Shown here piece by piece: positions 36,719 to 46,518 of a DNA stretch of 64,000 bases. Under the pieces are notes generated by a model. The model searched no databases, was not told where the DNA came from, and worked only from the letters and a program-made list of their open reading frames with translations. Source of the DNA: Rhizobium sp. BK376 (GTDB taxonomy: Bacteria > Pseudomonadota > Alphaproteobacteria > Rhizobiales > Rhizobiaceae); the NCBI RefSeq assembly GCF_004341625.1, contig NZ_SLZG01000004.1, positions 372,001-436,000 of the forward strand, in the 5' to 3' direction. Position numbers and translations under genes: made by a program. Position 1 is the stretch's first letter; each line of letters begins with the position of its first letter.

Positions 36719-38036
36719 GCGTCGCCATCCCGAGCCTTGCAGACCCGCTCCAATAGGTGACGAGCGAGAAGAACAGCGTCGCCATGAAGCTGGTGGCGCG
36801 GCCGGACAGCGCATAGATGCCAAAATAACGACCGGCCTCATCGAGGCTGACGCTGCGCGCCAGATAGGATCGCGACGAGGCTTGCACGGGCCCGAAGGCA
36901 AGGCCGACCAGAAGCCCGTAGAGGATATAGGCCTTTTCTGCCGCGGTTCCGAAAAGACCGCCGGAATCCGCAGTCGAAAGCGGCACCAGACCGAACAGCG
37001 TGAAGCCGGGGCCAGTCGAGATGATGCCGACCGCTGCAACGGTCAGCATGACAAGGCTGATGACGACAGTCGTCTTGGAACCGAGATGGCGGTCGACGCG
37101 TCCGGCGATCAGGCAACCGAAGATCGCGACCACATTGAGTATGATCCCGTAAATGCCGATCTCTATCGTCGCCCAGCCGAACATGCCGGCCGCGAATGTC
37201 CCGCCGAGGATCAGCAGACCGTTGACCCCATCCTGATAGATCATCCGCGCAATCAGAAAGCGGCTGATGCCGTGGCGGCGCCTGAGTTCGCCAAGCGTTG
37301 CCCTGAGCTCGTGGAGGCCGGAGCGTACGGCGGCGCCAAACGGCTTTCCGCGCGGCGCATCCGGCGTGAAGAAGAACATCGGCAGCACGAACAGGAAATA
37401 CCATACGGCGGAGATCGGGCCGGTGATGCGCGCATCCTCGCCGAGATTGGCATCGAGCCCGAAGAGGGGCGTCAGCCCGAGGATAGTCTTGCCTGTCTGC
37501 GGATTGCCCGCGAGCAATGCCACGACAGCAATCAGCACGATCATGCCGCCGAGGTAGCCGAGCCCCCAGGCCGTATTGGAAAGCCGGCCCACATCATCCT
37601 TGGGCACGAGCCGCGGCATCATGGAATCGTTGAAGACGATCGAGAACTCAGCCGCGATCGAGGCAAGGATCATGAAAATGACGGGATAGATGACCGGCGA
37701 GCCGGGTGCCGCACCCCAGAGCGCAAAAAGGCTTGCGATCTTGATAACGGCAAAGAAGCCGATCCAGGGTTTTCTTGCACCCGATTGATCGGCGATCGAA
37801 CCGAGGACGGGAGAGAGCACGGCGATGATGACCGAGGAGATGGTCGCCATGTTGCTCCATGTCGTCTGCGCCGAAACGGGGTCCGCCGTCAGCCGCGACA
37901 CGAAATAGGGCCCGAAGATGAAGGTGGTGACGACAGTGAAGAACGGCTGCGCCGCCCAGTCGAAAAACATCCAGCCCCAGATGCCACGCGCCGGCACTTT
38001 TGCCGACGCTTCCTTCCCGATATCGATGGTCACCAA
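36648..38036 (-). CDS. MFS transporter, Atg22/UMF1-like
   Basis: A 462-aa protein with about 12 membrane segments. Its start GWMFFDWAAQPFFTVVTTFIF followed by FGPYFVS matches the UMF1/Atg22-like major facilitator group, and the motif GSIADQSGARKPW is the loop 2-3 signature. These proteins may export amino acids; the substrate is not predictable here. The start is non-ATG: TTG at 38036 (GAGGG six bases upstream) or the next codon GTG at 38033. It overlaps the 3' end of the PAP2 gene on the other strand by about 70 bp and lies 34 bp after the gdh stop. Confidence 0.85.
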   Translation of the reverse strand: MVTIDIGKEASAKVPARGIWGWMFFDWAAQPFFTVVTTFIFGPYFVSRLTADPVSAQTTWSNMATISSVIIAVLSPVLGSIADQSGARKPWIGFFAVIKIASLFALWGAAPGSPVIYPVIFMILASIAAEFSIVFNDSMMPRLVPKDDVGRLSNTAWGLGYLGGMIVLIAVVALLAGNPQTGKTILGLTPLFGLDANLGEDARITGPISAVWYFLFVLPMFFFTPDAPRGKPFGAAVRSGLHELRATLGELRRRHGISRFLIARMIYQDGVNGLLILGGTFAAGMFGWATIEIGIYGIILNVVAIFGCLIAGRVDRHLGSKTTVVISLVMLTVAAVGIISTGPGFTLFGLVPLSTADSGGLFGTAAEKAYILYGLLVGLAFGPVQASSRSYLARSVSLDEAGRYFGIYALSGRATSFMATLFFSLVTYWSGSARLGMATLILFLAGGLLLLLPTPYPADKAL

Positions 38037-38070
38037 ATCCCGCCCTCAAGCATGAGCCGCGCGGACCATG

Positions 38071-41000
38071 TCACCTCGCCCGGTCGCGCGCAAGATCGGT
38101 GAGCAGGCCGGCGGCAACGGTGATCCGCGCAAGATTGGGGTCGCCGCTCTCGCTGAGGCCGGAGAGCTCCTCGATGATGCGGTTGATGCGGATACGGTCT
38201 TCCGCATGCCAGGCGAGCACCGGCTGCTTCTCTTTCGGATGGTTGCTGAGCGCCGAGATGACGATATCGCGGCGGGCGCTGGCGATCTGGTCGATGCTGC
38301 GCGCAAGCGCCAGGCTTTCGTAATGATCGCCGGTGACGATGCGGCTACCGGACACCAGAAGCCGGCCGACGCGGAATGTCTGCGACACCGTGAAATAGCT
38401 CTCCGCCGCCCGGGCCAGATTGTCCCCGGTGCTTTCGGCGATCTGCATGATCTCGGGCACGAGGGCGAGCGTGTAGATGGCGGATATCTCGGCAGCAAGC
38501 GTCTCGGGGAAACCGTTGGCCTGATAATCCGCCTGACGGGCCGCGATCTCGTTGGCAAATTCCGCCGGGATATTGGCAAGGAAGAGCGGCCGCAGCTTCT
38601 TCAGCGCCGTCTGCAGCCGGCTAATGGTTTCTTCCATCGCGCCCTTCGCCATGCCTGTCTTCAGGATAAGGCGAGTGAGGATCGTGTAGATCTGGCTGAG
38701 CTCGCCATAGGCGCGGTTCTGCACCTGGCCGGGCACAGTGCCGTCGAGCGCGTCCAGTTCTGCCCAGAGCCGGTTGAGGTCGAAGCCGTCACGAGCGAGA
38801 ACGGTCGCCTTGACGACTTCGGCAGCCGATGCGGCGGTCGCATCCATCATGGCGACGGCAAAGCCGGGGCCGCCGCGATTGATCGCCTCATTGGCCAGCG
38901 CCGTTGCGATGATCTCGCGGCGCAGGCGATGGCCGTTGATATCTGCCGCATGGCTGCGCTGCATCTTGACCGGGAAGTAGTCGGAGAGCGTGTCAGCGAA
39001 ATAGGGATCGTCGGGCAACTCGCTTGCGGCGAGTGCATCGAAGAGCACGATCTTGGCGTAGGAGAGCAGCACGCCGATCTCGGGGCGAGTCAGCGGCCGA
39101 TTGTTGGCATAGCGCTCGGTAAAGGTCTGGTCGTCGGGCAGCGTCTCGACCTTGCGGTTCAGCTGCTTGGCGCCCTCGAGCACGCTCATGAAGCGGGAAA
39201 GCTCCAGCCCGTTGGCCGTCCCCTTGCGCTCCGTCAGCGAAATCGCGAGCGATTGCAGGTAGTTGTTGCGAAGCACCAGCTTGGCGACCTCATCCGTCAT
39301 CGAGGCAAGCAGCTGGTCGCGCTTGGCGCGCGTCAGCCGGCCGTCATGCATGGCGGATGCCAGCGCGATCTTGATGTTGACCTCGACGTCGGATGTGTTG
39401 ACGCCGGCGGAATTGTCGATCGCGTCGGAATTGCAGCGGCCACCCTTGAGGCCATAGGCAATGCGGCCCTTCTGCGTCACGCCGAGATTGGCGCCTTCGC
39501 CGATCACCTTGGCCCGGACATCGTCTGCCGTAATGCGGATCGGATCGTTCGTGCGGTCGCCCACATCGGAATCGGTCTCAACCGCCGCCTTTACATAGGT
39601 GCCGATGCCGCCGAACCAGAGAAGATCGACGGGAGCCTTTAGGATCGCCGTCATGATCTCGAAGGGCGTTGCGACCTTCTTGCCGATATCGATTGCGGCC
39701 GCCGCTTCCGGCGTCAGCGTGACGGACTTGGCGGAGCGCGGGATAATCATTGCGCCTTCGGAAAGGACGCTCTTGTCGAAATCCTGCCAGCTCGAGCGCG
39801 GCAGGTCGAAGAGCCGCTGACGCTCGGCGAGCGTCTTCTCCATGTCCGGATTGGGATCGATGAAGATATCCCTGTGGTCGAAGGCGGCGATCAGCCGGAT
39901 CTTCGGCGACAGCAGCATGCCGTTGCCGAAAACGTCGCCCGACATGTCGCCGACGCCGACGACATTGAAGGACGTCGTCTGGATGTCGATATCCATTTCG
40001 CGGAAATGGCGCTTCACCGTTTCCCAGGCGCCACGGGCCGTGATGCCCATTTTCTTGTGATCATAGCCGGCAGAGCCGCCCGAGGCGAAGGCATCGTCCA
40101 GCCAGAATCCGGCTTCCTGAGCCAGCGCGTTGGCGGTATCCGAGAAGGTCGCCGTGCCCTTGTCGGCGGCAACGACGAAATAGGGGTCGTCGCCATCAAT
40201 TCGCACCGTATCCGGCGGCGCGACGATGTCGGTACCGGAAATATTGTCGGTGATCGACAGCAGCGTGCGGATATAGGTCTTGTAGGCTTCGCGACCTGTG
40301 TTGAAAATCTCGTCGCGCGTGCCTCCGACAGGCAGCTTCTTCGGATAGAAGCCACCCTTGGCACCAACAGGCACGATAACGGCGTTCTTGACCTGCTGCG
40401 CCTTGACGAGGCCAAGCACTTCCGTGCGGTAGTCCTCGGCGCGGTCCGACCAGCGCAATCCGCCGCGGGCGACCTTGCCGAAGCGCAGGTGCACGCCCTC
40501 GACCTCGACGCCATAGACGAAGATTTCGCGGAAGGGCCGCGGCTCCGGCAATCCGTCGAGCAACTTCGGATCGAGCTTGATGGCAAACATCGCCTTCGGC
40601 ATGCCATCCGGATCTTTCTGGAAATAGTTGGTGCGTAGCGTCGCATCCACGGCATTGACGTAGCGCCGCAGGATCTGGTCGTCGTCGAGGCTCGGAACAT
40701 TCACAAGCTCCGCCTCGATCGCCTGATGGAGATCGGCGAGCTTCTTCAGGCGGCTCTTCTCACCCAGCTTCGGATCGAGCGTGTCGCGGAAAAGCCGGAA
40801 GATCGAAGCGGCGATCGAGGGATATTTGTCGAGCGTCGTCGCGATGTAGTCCTGTGAATAGGCGATGCCGGCCTGCCGGAGATAACGCGCATAGGCACGA
40901 AGAACGTTGACCTCGCGGGACAAAAGGCCTGCCGAAATGATGAGGCGATTGAAGCCGTCATTGTCAATCGTGCCGGCGAAGGCCGACAGGAAGGCCTCTT

Positions 41001-42858
41001 CCAGCGCTGATCCGTGCTTGTCGAGATCGATGGCGGCGCCATTACGAGCCTCGAGTTCCATATCATGCAGGACGATGGAGCTTGTCCGTCCACCCTTGTC
41101 AGTCACGTCGATATCGAAGGTCCGCTCGGCGAGAACGTTGAAGCCGAGGTTTTCGAGAAGCGGTACGCGGCGCGAGAGCGCCAGATTGCCGTGCCCATGA
41201 AAGATTTTCAGCGAAAGAATATCAATCTCGTCCGTCGTGCGCACATAGAAGGCAATGCGGATCGGCTCCTTGCCTGACGTCGCAACAATATCGGGAAGGT
41301 CGGCAACCGCCTCTTCCGGCGTGAACGCTTCCTTGAACGCCTGGCTCACGGCAATACGAGGCGCCTTGGGCCCGGCCAGCATCTCGAAGCGGTCGCTCCA
41401 GCGCGCGGTAATCGCGCGGACCACTTCCTCCAACTTCGCCTGCGGGATGCGGGGAGTCTTGCCGAAGGAACGGCCGATGATGAAGTGGACACGGGCGACA
41501 CCGCCTTCCGGGAAGGCCGGATAGTAAGCCGAAACGCGACCGTCGTAGATAGTTTTCAGATAGTTGCCGATCCGCTCGCGGACGATGGAATCATATTCCT
41601 CGCGCGGGACATAGACGATGACGGAAACGAAGCGATCGAACCGGTCGATGCGCGGCAGGACGCGCACGCGCGGCCGCTCGGTCAAATCGTTGATCTGCTC
41701 GCAGAAGCCGGCAAGCAAGGTGGTGTCGATCTGGAAAAGATCGTCGCGCGGATAGGATTCCAGCGTGTTGGCCAGCATACGCCCGGAATGGCCCGCCGGA
41801 TCGAAGCCGAAATGATCGGTGATCTTCTCGACCTTGGCCCGCAGCAGCGGAATGTCGGAAGCCGCACTGCTATAGGCGGTCGAGGTGAAGAGGCCGACGA
41901 TGCGCAGTTCGCCGACGACATTGCCGTTGCCGTCGAAGCGCTTGACGCCGACATAGTCCATATAGGCGCGGCGATGAACGATGGACTTCACATTGGCCTT
42001 GGTGACGATCAGGAAATCGGGACCATCGAGGAAGGCGAGAATTTCCGGCGTGGTGGTAACGGCATCCTTGCCCTGGCGCAGCACGCGAACATCGGGATTG
42101 GAGAGAATGCCGAGCCCTGCACCCTTGTCGCGCTCGACCTTCGCATCGGCGCCACGGCCCGAATAGACATATTCGCGCATGCCGAGGAAGGTGAAATTGC
42201 CGTCGCGCAGCCATGCAAGGAAGGCCAGCGCCTCATCGCGATCTGCCTTGCGGCGCCCGGCATCATGAGCCGATAGTTCCTCGATGACCGTATCGAGCTT
42301 GGCGAGCATCGGCTTCCAGTCGGAGACGGTCATGTGCGTCTGTTCAAGCACGGTCTCTATGCGCTTCACGAGTTCCGCTGCCTGCCCCGCACCGAGGGGA
42401 GCGAGATGCAATTGTATGTGGCTGACACGCCGCGCGGGATCGCTGGGAACTTCGGCCGAGAAGAGCGTCGGTTGCTTGCCGTCTTCGATGACCAGGATCG
42501 GATGGACGGCCATATGGAGATCGCGATAGGTGCTCGTGACCTCGCCCATGATGGATTCGTAAAGGAACGGCATGTTGCGGTCGGTAATCGACAGGATTGA
42601 GACGGCAATTCCTTGAGGTTCGATATTGGGAACGGTCTCGACGGTCACACGCGGGGCATCGCCGCTCCAGGCAGCCAGTTCGCGTGCCGCATGGACGGCT
42701 GCAAGCGCCAGCATTTCCGGCGTATAACGCTCCATGTCGTCATTGCTGGCCCGGCTAAAGAGGATCGCCGGATCGAGGTGATTGTCCCCCGTAGCCGCAG
42801 CAATCTTGCGCGCAGCCTCGATCTGTTTTTCCCGCTTTGGGTTGTTTCTGGCACCCAT
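38071..42858 (-). CDS. gdhB: NAD-specific glutamate dehydrogenase, 180-kDa class
   Basis: A 1595-aa enzyme of the large GDH class found in alpha- and gammaproteobacteria. The long N-terminal regulatory region (about 1-720, with ACT-like segments) precedes a catalytic core. The core includes RGGLRWSDRAEDYRTEVLGL, then VGAKGGFYPKK near 830 and VVGVGDMSGDVFGNGML near 970. The C-terminal ~400 residues are helical. It deaminates glutamate to 2-oxoglutarate with NAD, mainly for catabolism. It stands alone, with a 270-bp region upstream. The symbol is offered by class; some genomes use gdh or gdh2. Confidence 0.93.
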   Translation of the reverse strand: MGARNNPKREKQIEAARKIAAATGDNHLDPAILFSRASNDDMERYTPEMLALAAVHAARELAAWSGDAPRVTVETVPNIEPQGIAVSILSITDRNMPFLYESIMGEVTSTYRDLHMAVHPILVIEDGKQPTLFSAEVPSDPARRVSHIQLHLAPLGAGQAAELVKRIETVLEQTHMTVSDWKPMLAKLDTVIEELSAHDAGRRKADRDEALAFLAWLRDGNFTFLGMREYVYSGRGADAKVERDKGAGLGILSNPDVRVLRQGKDAVTTTPEILAFLDGPDFLIVTKANVKSIVHRRAYMDYVGVKRFDGNGNVVGELRIVGLFTSTAYSSAASDIPLLRAKVEKITDHFGFDPAGHSGRMLANTLESYPRDDLFQIDTTLLAGFCEQINDLTERPRVRVLPRIDRFDRFVSVIVYVPREEYDSIVRERIGNYLKTIYDGRVSAYYPAFPEGGVARVHFIIGRSFGKTPRIPQAKLEEVVRAITARWSDRFEMLAGPKAPRIAVSQAFKEAFTPEEAVADLPDIVATSGKEPIRIAFYVRTTDEIDILSLKIFHGHGNLALSRRVPLLENLGFNVLAERTFDIDVTDKGGRTSSIVLHDMELEARNGAAIDLDKHGSALEEAFLSAFAGTIDNDGFNRLIISAGLLSREVNVLRAYARYLRQAGIAYSQDYIATTLDKYPSIAASIFRLFRDTLDPKLGEKSRLKKLADLHQAIEAELVNVPSLDDDQILRRYVNAVDATLRTNYFQKDPDGMPKAMFAIKLDPKLLDGLPEPRPFREIFVYGVEVEGVHLRFGKVARGGLRWSDRAEDYRTEVLGLVKAQQVKNAVIVPVGAKGGFYPKKLPVGGTRDEIFNTGREAYKTYIRTLLSITDNISGTDIVAPPDTVRIDGDDPYFVVAADKGTATFSDTANALAQEAGFWLDDAFASGGSAGYDHKKMGITARGAWETVKRHFREMDIDIQTTSFNVVGVGDMSGDVFGNGMLLSPKIRLIAAFDHRDIFIDPNPDMEKTLAERQRLFDLPRSSWQDFDKSVLSEGAMIIPRSAKSVTLTPEAAAAIDIGKKVATPFEIMTAILKAPVDLLWFGGIGTYVKAAVETDSDVGDRTNDPIRITADDVRAKVIGEGANLGVTQKGRIAYGLKGGRCNSDAIDNSAGVNTSDVEVNIKIALASAMHDGRLTRAKRDQLLASMTDEVAKLVLRNNYLQSLAISLTERKGTANGLELSRFMSVLEGAKQLNRKVETLPDDQTFTERYANNRPLTRPEIGVLLSYAKIVLFDALAASELPDDPYFADTLSDYFPVKMQRSHAADINGHRLRREIIATALANEAINRGGPGFAVAMMDATAASAAEVVKATVLARDGFDLNRLWAELDALDGTVPGQVQNRAYGELSQIYTILTRLILKTGMAKGAMEETISRLQTALKKLRPLFLANIPAEFANEIAARQADYQANGFPETLAAEISAIYTLALVPEIMQIAESTGDNLARAAESYFTVSQTFRVGRLLVSGSRIVTGDHYESLALARSIDQIASARRDIVISALSNHPKEKQPVLAWHAEDRIRINRIIEELSGLSESGDPNLARITVAAGLLTDLARDRAR

Positions 42859-43130
42859 CGAATCCTCCCGGATATAAAATTTTTGCTCAGGCTAGCAGAA
42901 GGTTGATTGAAACACTTGCAAAGAATCTAAGGCATCTTGTCGCCGGTCAAAATGGATCGAATCTTACGAAATCTCCGAATTAGTATGCGATTTCTATCCA
43001 TACTTTGTGAAAAGAAGAAAGATTGGACACGGCTTTGATCCAATGAGGTTTTCATGGCTTCATGAAGCACTGTTGACAGCCGGGCGGCAAAGATATCATC
43101 AACGGCCATTGCAAATCGGAAGAACGTGTC
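42859..43130. promoter_or_regulatory. Divergent promoter region of NAD-GDH and pyridoxal kinase genes
   Basis: A 272-bp region between two divergent genes. It is AT-rich near 42945-43030. TTGACA at about 43074 followed by an AT-containing block some 16 bp later is a possible plus-strand promoter. No ORF or repeat of note was seen. Confidence 0.35.
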
Positions 43131-44006
43131 ATGTCGGAAATTGCGGCGGGAGCCATCATCGTCATCTCCAGCCATGTCGTCAGAGGATCGGTCGGCAACC
43201 GGTCAGCCGTCTTTGCCCTTGAGACGCTTGGCCATCCCGTCTGGGCATTCCCGACCATCGTGCTTCCCTGGCATCCGGGCCATGGCAAGTCGACGCGCCT
43301 GACCTTCCCGGAAGCCGATTTCGACCAGGCGATCGACGATATCATCTCGGCGCGCTGGCTGCCCGAAGTCAGGGGGGTTCTGTCAGGTTATTTCGCCAAT
43401 GCCGCGCAGGCACGCTCGGTCGCAAGACTGGTGACGGCGATGCGGGAGAAGAATCCTGATATCTTCTACGCATGCGACCCTGTCATCGGCGACAAGGGCG
43501 GCCTCTATGTCGCCGAACAGACGGCTGAGGCCGTCCGCGACCATCTGATCCCGCTCGCCTCGCTGGCAACACCCAATCGCTACGAACTCGCCTGGCTGGC
43601 CGGCGCGCCGCTCGACGACAACAATTCAGTGATGGAAGCCGCCCTGGCGCTTGGCCCGTCGCGCATGCTCGTCACCTCGGCTGTGCCGATGATGACGGGA
43701 GGCATCGGCAACCTCTATCTCAGCGGCAAGAATGCCCTCTTGGCGGAGCATCGCGCCATCGAAAATGCACCGAATGGCCTCGGCGACCTTCTCTCGGCCG
43801 TGTTCCTGTCCCGGCTGCTTTCCGGCAACGACGAGGAGAAGGCGCTACAGCTGGCGACGGCGAGCGTCTACGAGGTTCTGGCAAGGGCGGTGAAGCGCGG
43901 CAGCGACGAGCTGACCCTGGCAGCCGACTCCTCCAGCCTGTCGACGCCGATGGCGATGGTACAGATGCGCAGGCTCCTGCACCCGGCCCAACGGCGAAGA
44001 ACCTGA
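43131..44006 (+). CDS. pdxY: Pyridoxal kinase (PdxY type)
   Basis: A 291-aa ribokinase-fold enzyme that phosphorylates pyridoxal to pyridoxal 5'-phosphate. Evidence: the N-terminal IVISSHVVRGSVGNRSAVFAL, where S-H-V-x-x-G-x-V-G-N is the pyridoxal-kinase signature, then CDPVIGDKGGLYVAEQ, TPNRYELAWLAG and the C-terminal GDLLSAVFLSRLL with the catalytic aspartate. The ATG has GGAAG eight bases upstream. It is divergent from gdh, and the next gene on the strand (carbonic anhydrase) starts 62 bp later. Confidence 0.9.
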   Translation: MSEIAAGAIIVISSHVVRGSVGNRSAVFALETLGHPVWAFPTIVLPWHPGHGKSTRLTFPEADFDQAIDDIISARWLPEVRGVLSGYFANAAQARSVARLVTAMREKNPDIFYACDPVIGDKGGLYVAEQTAEAVRDHLIPLASLATPNRYELAWLAGAPLDDNNSVMEAALALGPSRMLVTSAVPMMTGGIGNLYLSGKNALLAEHRAIENAPNGLGDLLSAVFLSRLLSGNDEEKALQLATASVYEVLARAVKRGSDELTLAADSSSLSTPMAMVQMRRLLHPAQRRRT

Positions 44007-44068
44007 TCTTGCCAGAGTCATTTTGCGCTGCAGCAGTTGATATTGCAGGCAGGGCGCTGTAATCGAAA

Positions 44069-44713
44069 ATGATGCAGCGTTTTCCTTCTTATCTTTTGAA
44101 CGGTTATCGCAACTTCATGAGCGGGCGCTATGAGCGCGAACGCTACCGCAGCCTTGCGGAAGAAGGTCAGAGCCCGAAGACCCTCGTGATTGCCTGTTCG
44201 GACTCCCGTTCGGCGCCGGAGACCATCTTCGACGCAGGCCCCGGCGAACTCTTCGTCATCCGCAACGTCGCCAACATGGTTCCGCCCTACCAGCCGGACG
44301 GCCATTTCCATTCGACGTCCGCCGCACTCGAATTCGCGGTGCTGGCGCTGAAGGTGACCGATATCGTCGTCATGGGCCACGGCCGCTGCGGCGGCATCAA
44401 GGCGGCGCTTGATCCCGATGCCGAGCCGCTGTCGCCCGGCGATTTCATCGGTCGCTGGATGTCGCTGGTCAAGCCCGCCGCCGAGCAGATCCAGAGCAAC
44501 GACGTCATGACGGCTGCCGAGCGCCAGACGGCGCTGGAGCGCGTCTCGATCCGCAATTCGCTCAACAATCTTCGCAGCTTTCCCGACATCGAAAAGCTCG
44601 AGAAAGAAGGCGCGCTGCAGCTTCACGGCGCCTGGTTCGATATTTCGACGGGCGAACTTTGGGTCATGGAGCCCGATACAGGCGATTTCATCCGACCTGA
44701 CCTGCCCGTTTAG
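44069..44713 (+). CDS. Beta-class carbonic anhydrase
   Basis: A 214-aa enzyme that interconverts carbon dioxide and bicarbonate. Zinc ligands are clear: CSDSR at about 43-47 (Cys, Asp) and GHGRCGG at about 103-109 (His, Cys). These flank the usual NVANMVPPYQPDG and SAALEFAVLALKVTDIVVMG segments. The length is normal for the family and no signal peptide is present, so it is cytoplasmic. Two tandem ATG codons open the gene and the Shine-Dalgarno is poor. It may be co-transcribed with pdxY. Confidence 0.93.
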   Translation: MMQRFPSYLLNGYRNFMSGRYERERYRSLAEEGQSPKTLVIACSDSRSAPETIFDAGPGELFVIRNVANMVPPYQPDGHFHSTSAALEFAVLALKVTDIVVMGHGRCGGIKAALDPDAEPLSPGDFIGRWMSLVKPAAEQIQSNDVMTAAERQTALERVSIRNSLNNLRSFPDIEKLEKEGALQLHGAWFDISTGELWVMEPDTGDFIRPDLPV

Positions 44714-44804
44714 GGCTTGTTTAAGAGAATTTTTATATTTTGCCGAACGGATAGTCTCCGCATGACGTTGCGGAAGGGACCATTTCTGTCGGCAAGGGCT
44801 CTGG

Positions 44805-46406
44805 ATGAATTTTGAAACCATCAAGAAAGTCGTTCTCGCAGCGATCGTGCTGCCGTTCATTTTCATGATGGCGGAAGGGCTGCTGCTCATCCATTCCTCC
44901 TACGAACAATTCGTCGAACTGAAGAACGACCGGGAAATCGCCGATCTTCTGGCCCAGGCCGGTGCCATCGCCTCGACTGAGATCATCAACGAGATGGACG
45001 CGACGCAGCGCTTCCTTGAATCACCCGACGCACAAACCCAGTCGGCGATGCAGAACGCACGCACGACGCTGGACAACGGACGCAGGAAATTCTTCACGCG
45101 TCTGCCGTTGGGCGATCAGCGGAATCCCGGATTGAAGAACGAGCTGTCGCAGCTGAAGATGGCCTATAGCCGCATCATAGGATTGCGCGCCGCCGTCGAT
45201 GCCGGACGCTACGGCAAAGCGTCCGATGTCGAATATATCTACCGCCGGGCGGCCCTCAAACAGCTCGGCATTGGCGGTTCGCTCTCCGCACGCATCCATG
45301 ACCCCGTGCTTCTGAGGAAATCCGGCGACCTCCTCAGCATGTTGCTGACCTACCACGGCGAGATGGTGGTCAATGCCCTCGGTACCCGCTATCTGGCGCA
45401 ATCGGAATTTTCCGCCACGTCCCATGACCAGCTGGTCCAGGGCGATATCCTGCGCCGCTCCGGAATGGATCGTCTGCAGTTTAGGACATCATCGGCGGTC
45501 ATCCGCGACGTGCTGCGGTTCCTGCGCCAGCCCGACCAGCAGGCAGCCGAGATCTTCACGCACGCGATCCTGACGGGCGCCCTGAAGCCGACGCTCGGCC
45601 TGCGCGACAGCTGGATCATGACCCAGCAGACGCGCCTGTCCTTCCTTCGTAGCAAGATCATGCTGCTGACCGACAATCTGCGGACGACGGGACAGACGCT
45701 GTCGGCGCGGTCCGACCGCCACATGATGGCTGTTGTCGGCCTCTCGCTCGCGCTCCTCATCCTGGTCGCGATCATCGCCGGGCTCGCAGCCAAGGGTATA
45801 AATCTGGTAGACAGGCTGACCCGCGAGCGCGAGACGCTGGTCCGCGAACTGCGCGATGCCGCGCAGACGGACCTGCTGACCGGCCTCTACAATCGCCGCG
45901 GCTTTGAATTTGCCGCCAAGGCGCTGGTGACCCAGGCGACAAGCAGATCGCGCTGGTTTTCGGTGGTACTGTTCGACCTCGACCACTTCAAGCGGATCAA
46001 CGACGTCCACGGCCATGACGCGGGCGACATCGTCCTCAGGCAGGTCGCCGATATCGCCAAGCAGAATTTCCGCGGCTTCGATCTGCTGGTCCGGCATGGC
46101 GGCGAAGAATTCATGGCATTCCTGCCGGACTGCACGCCTGAGGTAGCCGCAAGCGTCGCCGAAAGGGTACGGGAAGCGGTCGAGGCAGCCTCGTTCAATC
46201 TGCCGAGCGGCGAAGAGCTGAAAGTAACCGCAAGCTTCGGCTGCGCCGGCCGCACGCATTCCGCGGCATCGGTCAATTTCGAAGATCTCGTCAAACGGGC
46301 CGATCTCGCCCTCTACGCCGCAAAGGCAGCGGGCCGAAACCGGGTTTCCAGCGGCAGCGTACAATCCGCATCGCCGGAAGCAGGCCGCCGCTCGCGGCCG
46401 GCCTGA
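44805..46406 (+). CDS. Membrane-bound diguanylate cyclase (GGDEF)
   Basis: A 533-aa protein that should make cyclic di-GMP. A membrane helix near residues 8-30 and a second at about 305-327 enclose a ~270-residue periplasmic sensor region with no family I recognise. The GGDEF domain follows: FDLDHFKRINDVHGHDAGD, then an active-site GGEEF at about 432-436. RGFD, five residues before it, gives an intact inhibitory RxxD site. There is no EAL domain. It is likely to be catalytically active and feedback-controlled. It stands alone, and the signal it senses is unknown. Confidence 0.92.
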   Translation: MNFETIKKVVLAAIVLPFIFMMAEGLLLIHSSYEQFVELKNDREIADLLAQAGAIASTEIINEMDATQRFLESPDAQTQSAMQNARTTLDNGRRKFFTRLPLGDQRNPGLKNELSQLKMAYSRIIGLRAAVDAGRYGKASDVEYIYRRAALKQLGIGGSLSARIHDPVLLRKSGDLLSMLLTYHGEMVVNALGTRYLAQSEFSATSHDQLVQGDILRRSGMDRLQFRTSSAVIRDVLRFLRQPDQQAAEIFTHAILTGALKPTLGLRDSWIMTQQTRLSFLRSKIMLLTDNLRTTGQTLSARSDRHMMAVVGLSLALLILVAIIAGLAAKGINLVDRLTRERETLVRELRDAAQTDLLTGLYNRRGFEFAAKALVTQATSRSRWFSVVLFDLDHFKRINDVHGHDAGDIVLRQVADIAKQNFRGFDLLVRHGGEEFMAFLPDCTPEVAASVAERVREAVEAASFNLPSGEELKVTASFGCAGRTHSAASVNFEDLVKRADLALYAAKAAGRNRVSSGSVQSASPEAGRRSRPA

Positions 46407-46412
46407 CGACCC

Positions 46413-46508
46413 AGAGCAATTCCAGCAAAAGCGTCACAGGGTTTTGCGTCCGGAATTGCGTCAAATCAAAGAGATGACGCGCTTCCGCTATCCGAAGAAA
46501 AGCGGAAG
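46413..46508. repeat. Rhizobial-type intergenic palindromic repeat plus stem-loop
   Basis: GCAATTCC (46416-46423) and GGAATTGC (46452-46459) enclose an inner CAAAA/TTTTG pair, in a layout I recall from many intergenic regions of rhizobial genomes. A second stem follows: CTTCCGC (46482-46488) with GCGGAAG (46502-46508). The element lies between the convergent stops of the GGDEF and transglycosylase genes and may also act as a bidirectional terminator. Confidence 0.5.
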
Positions 46509-46518
46509 GGCTGTAGCC

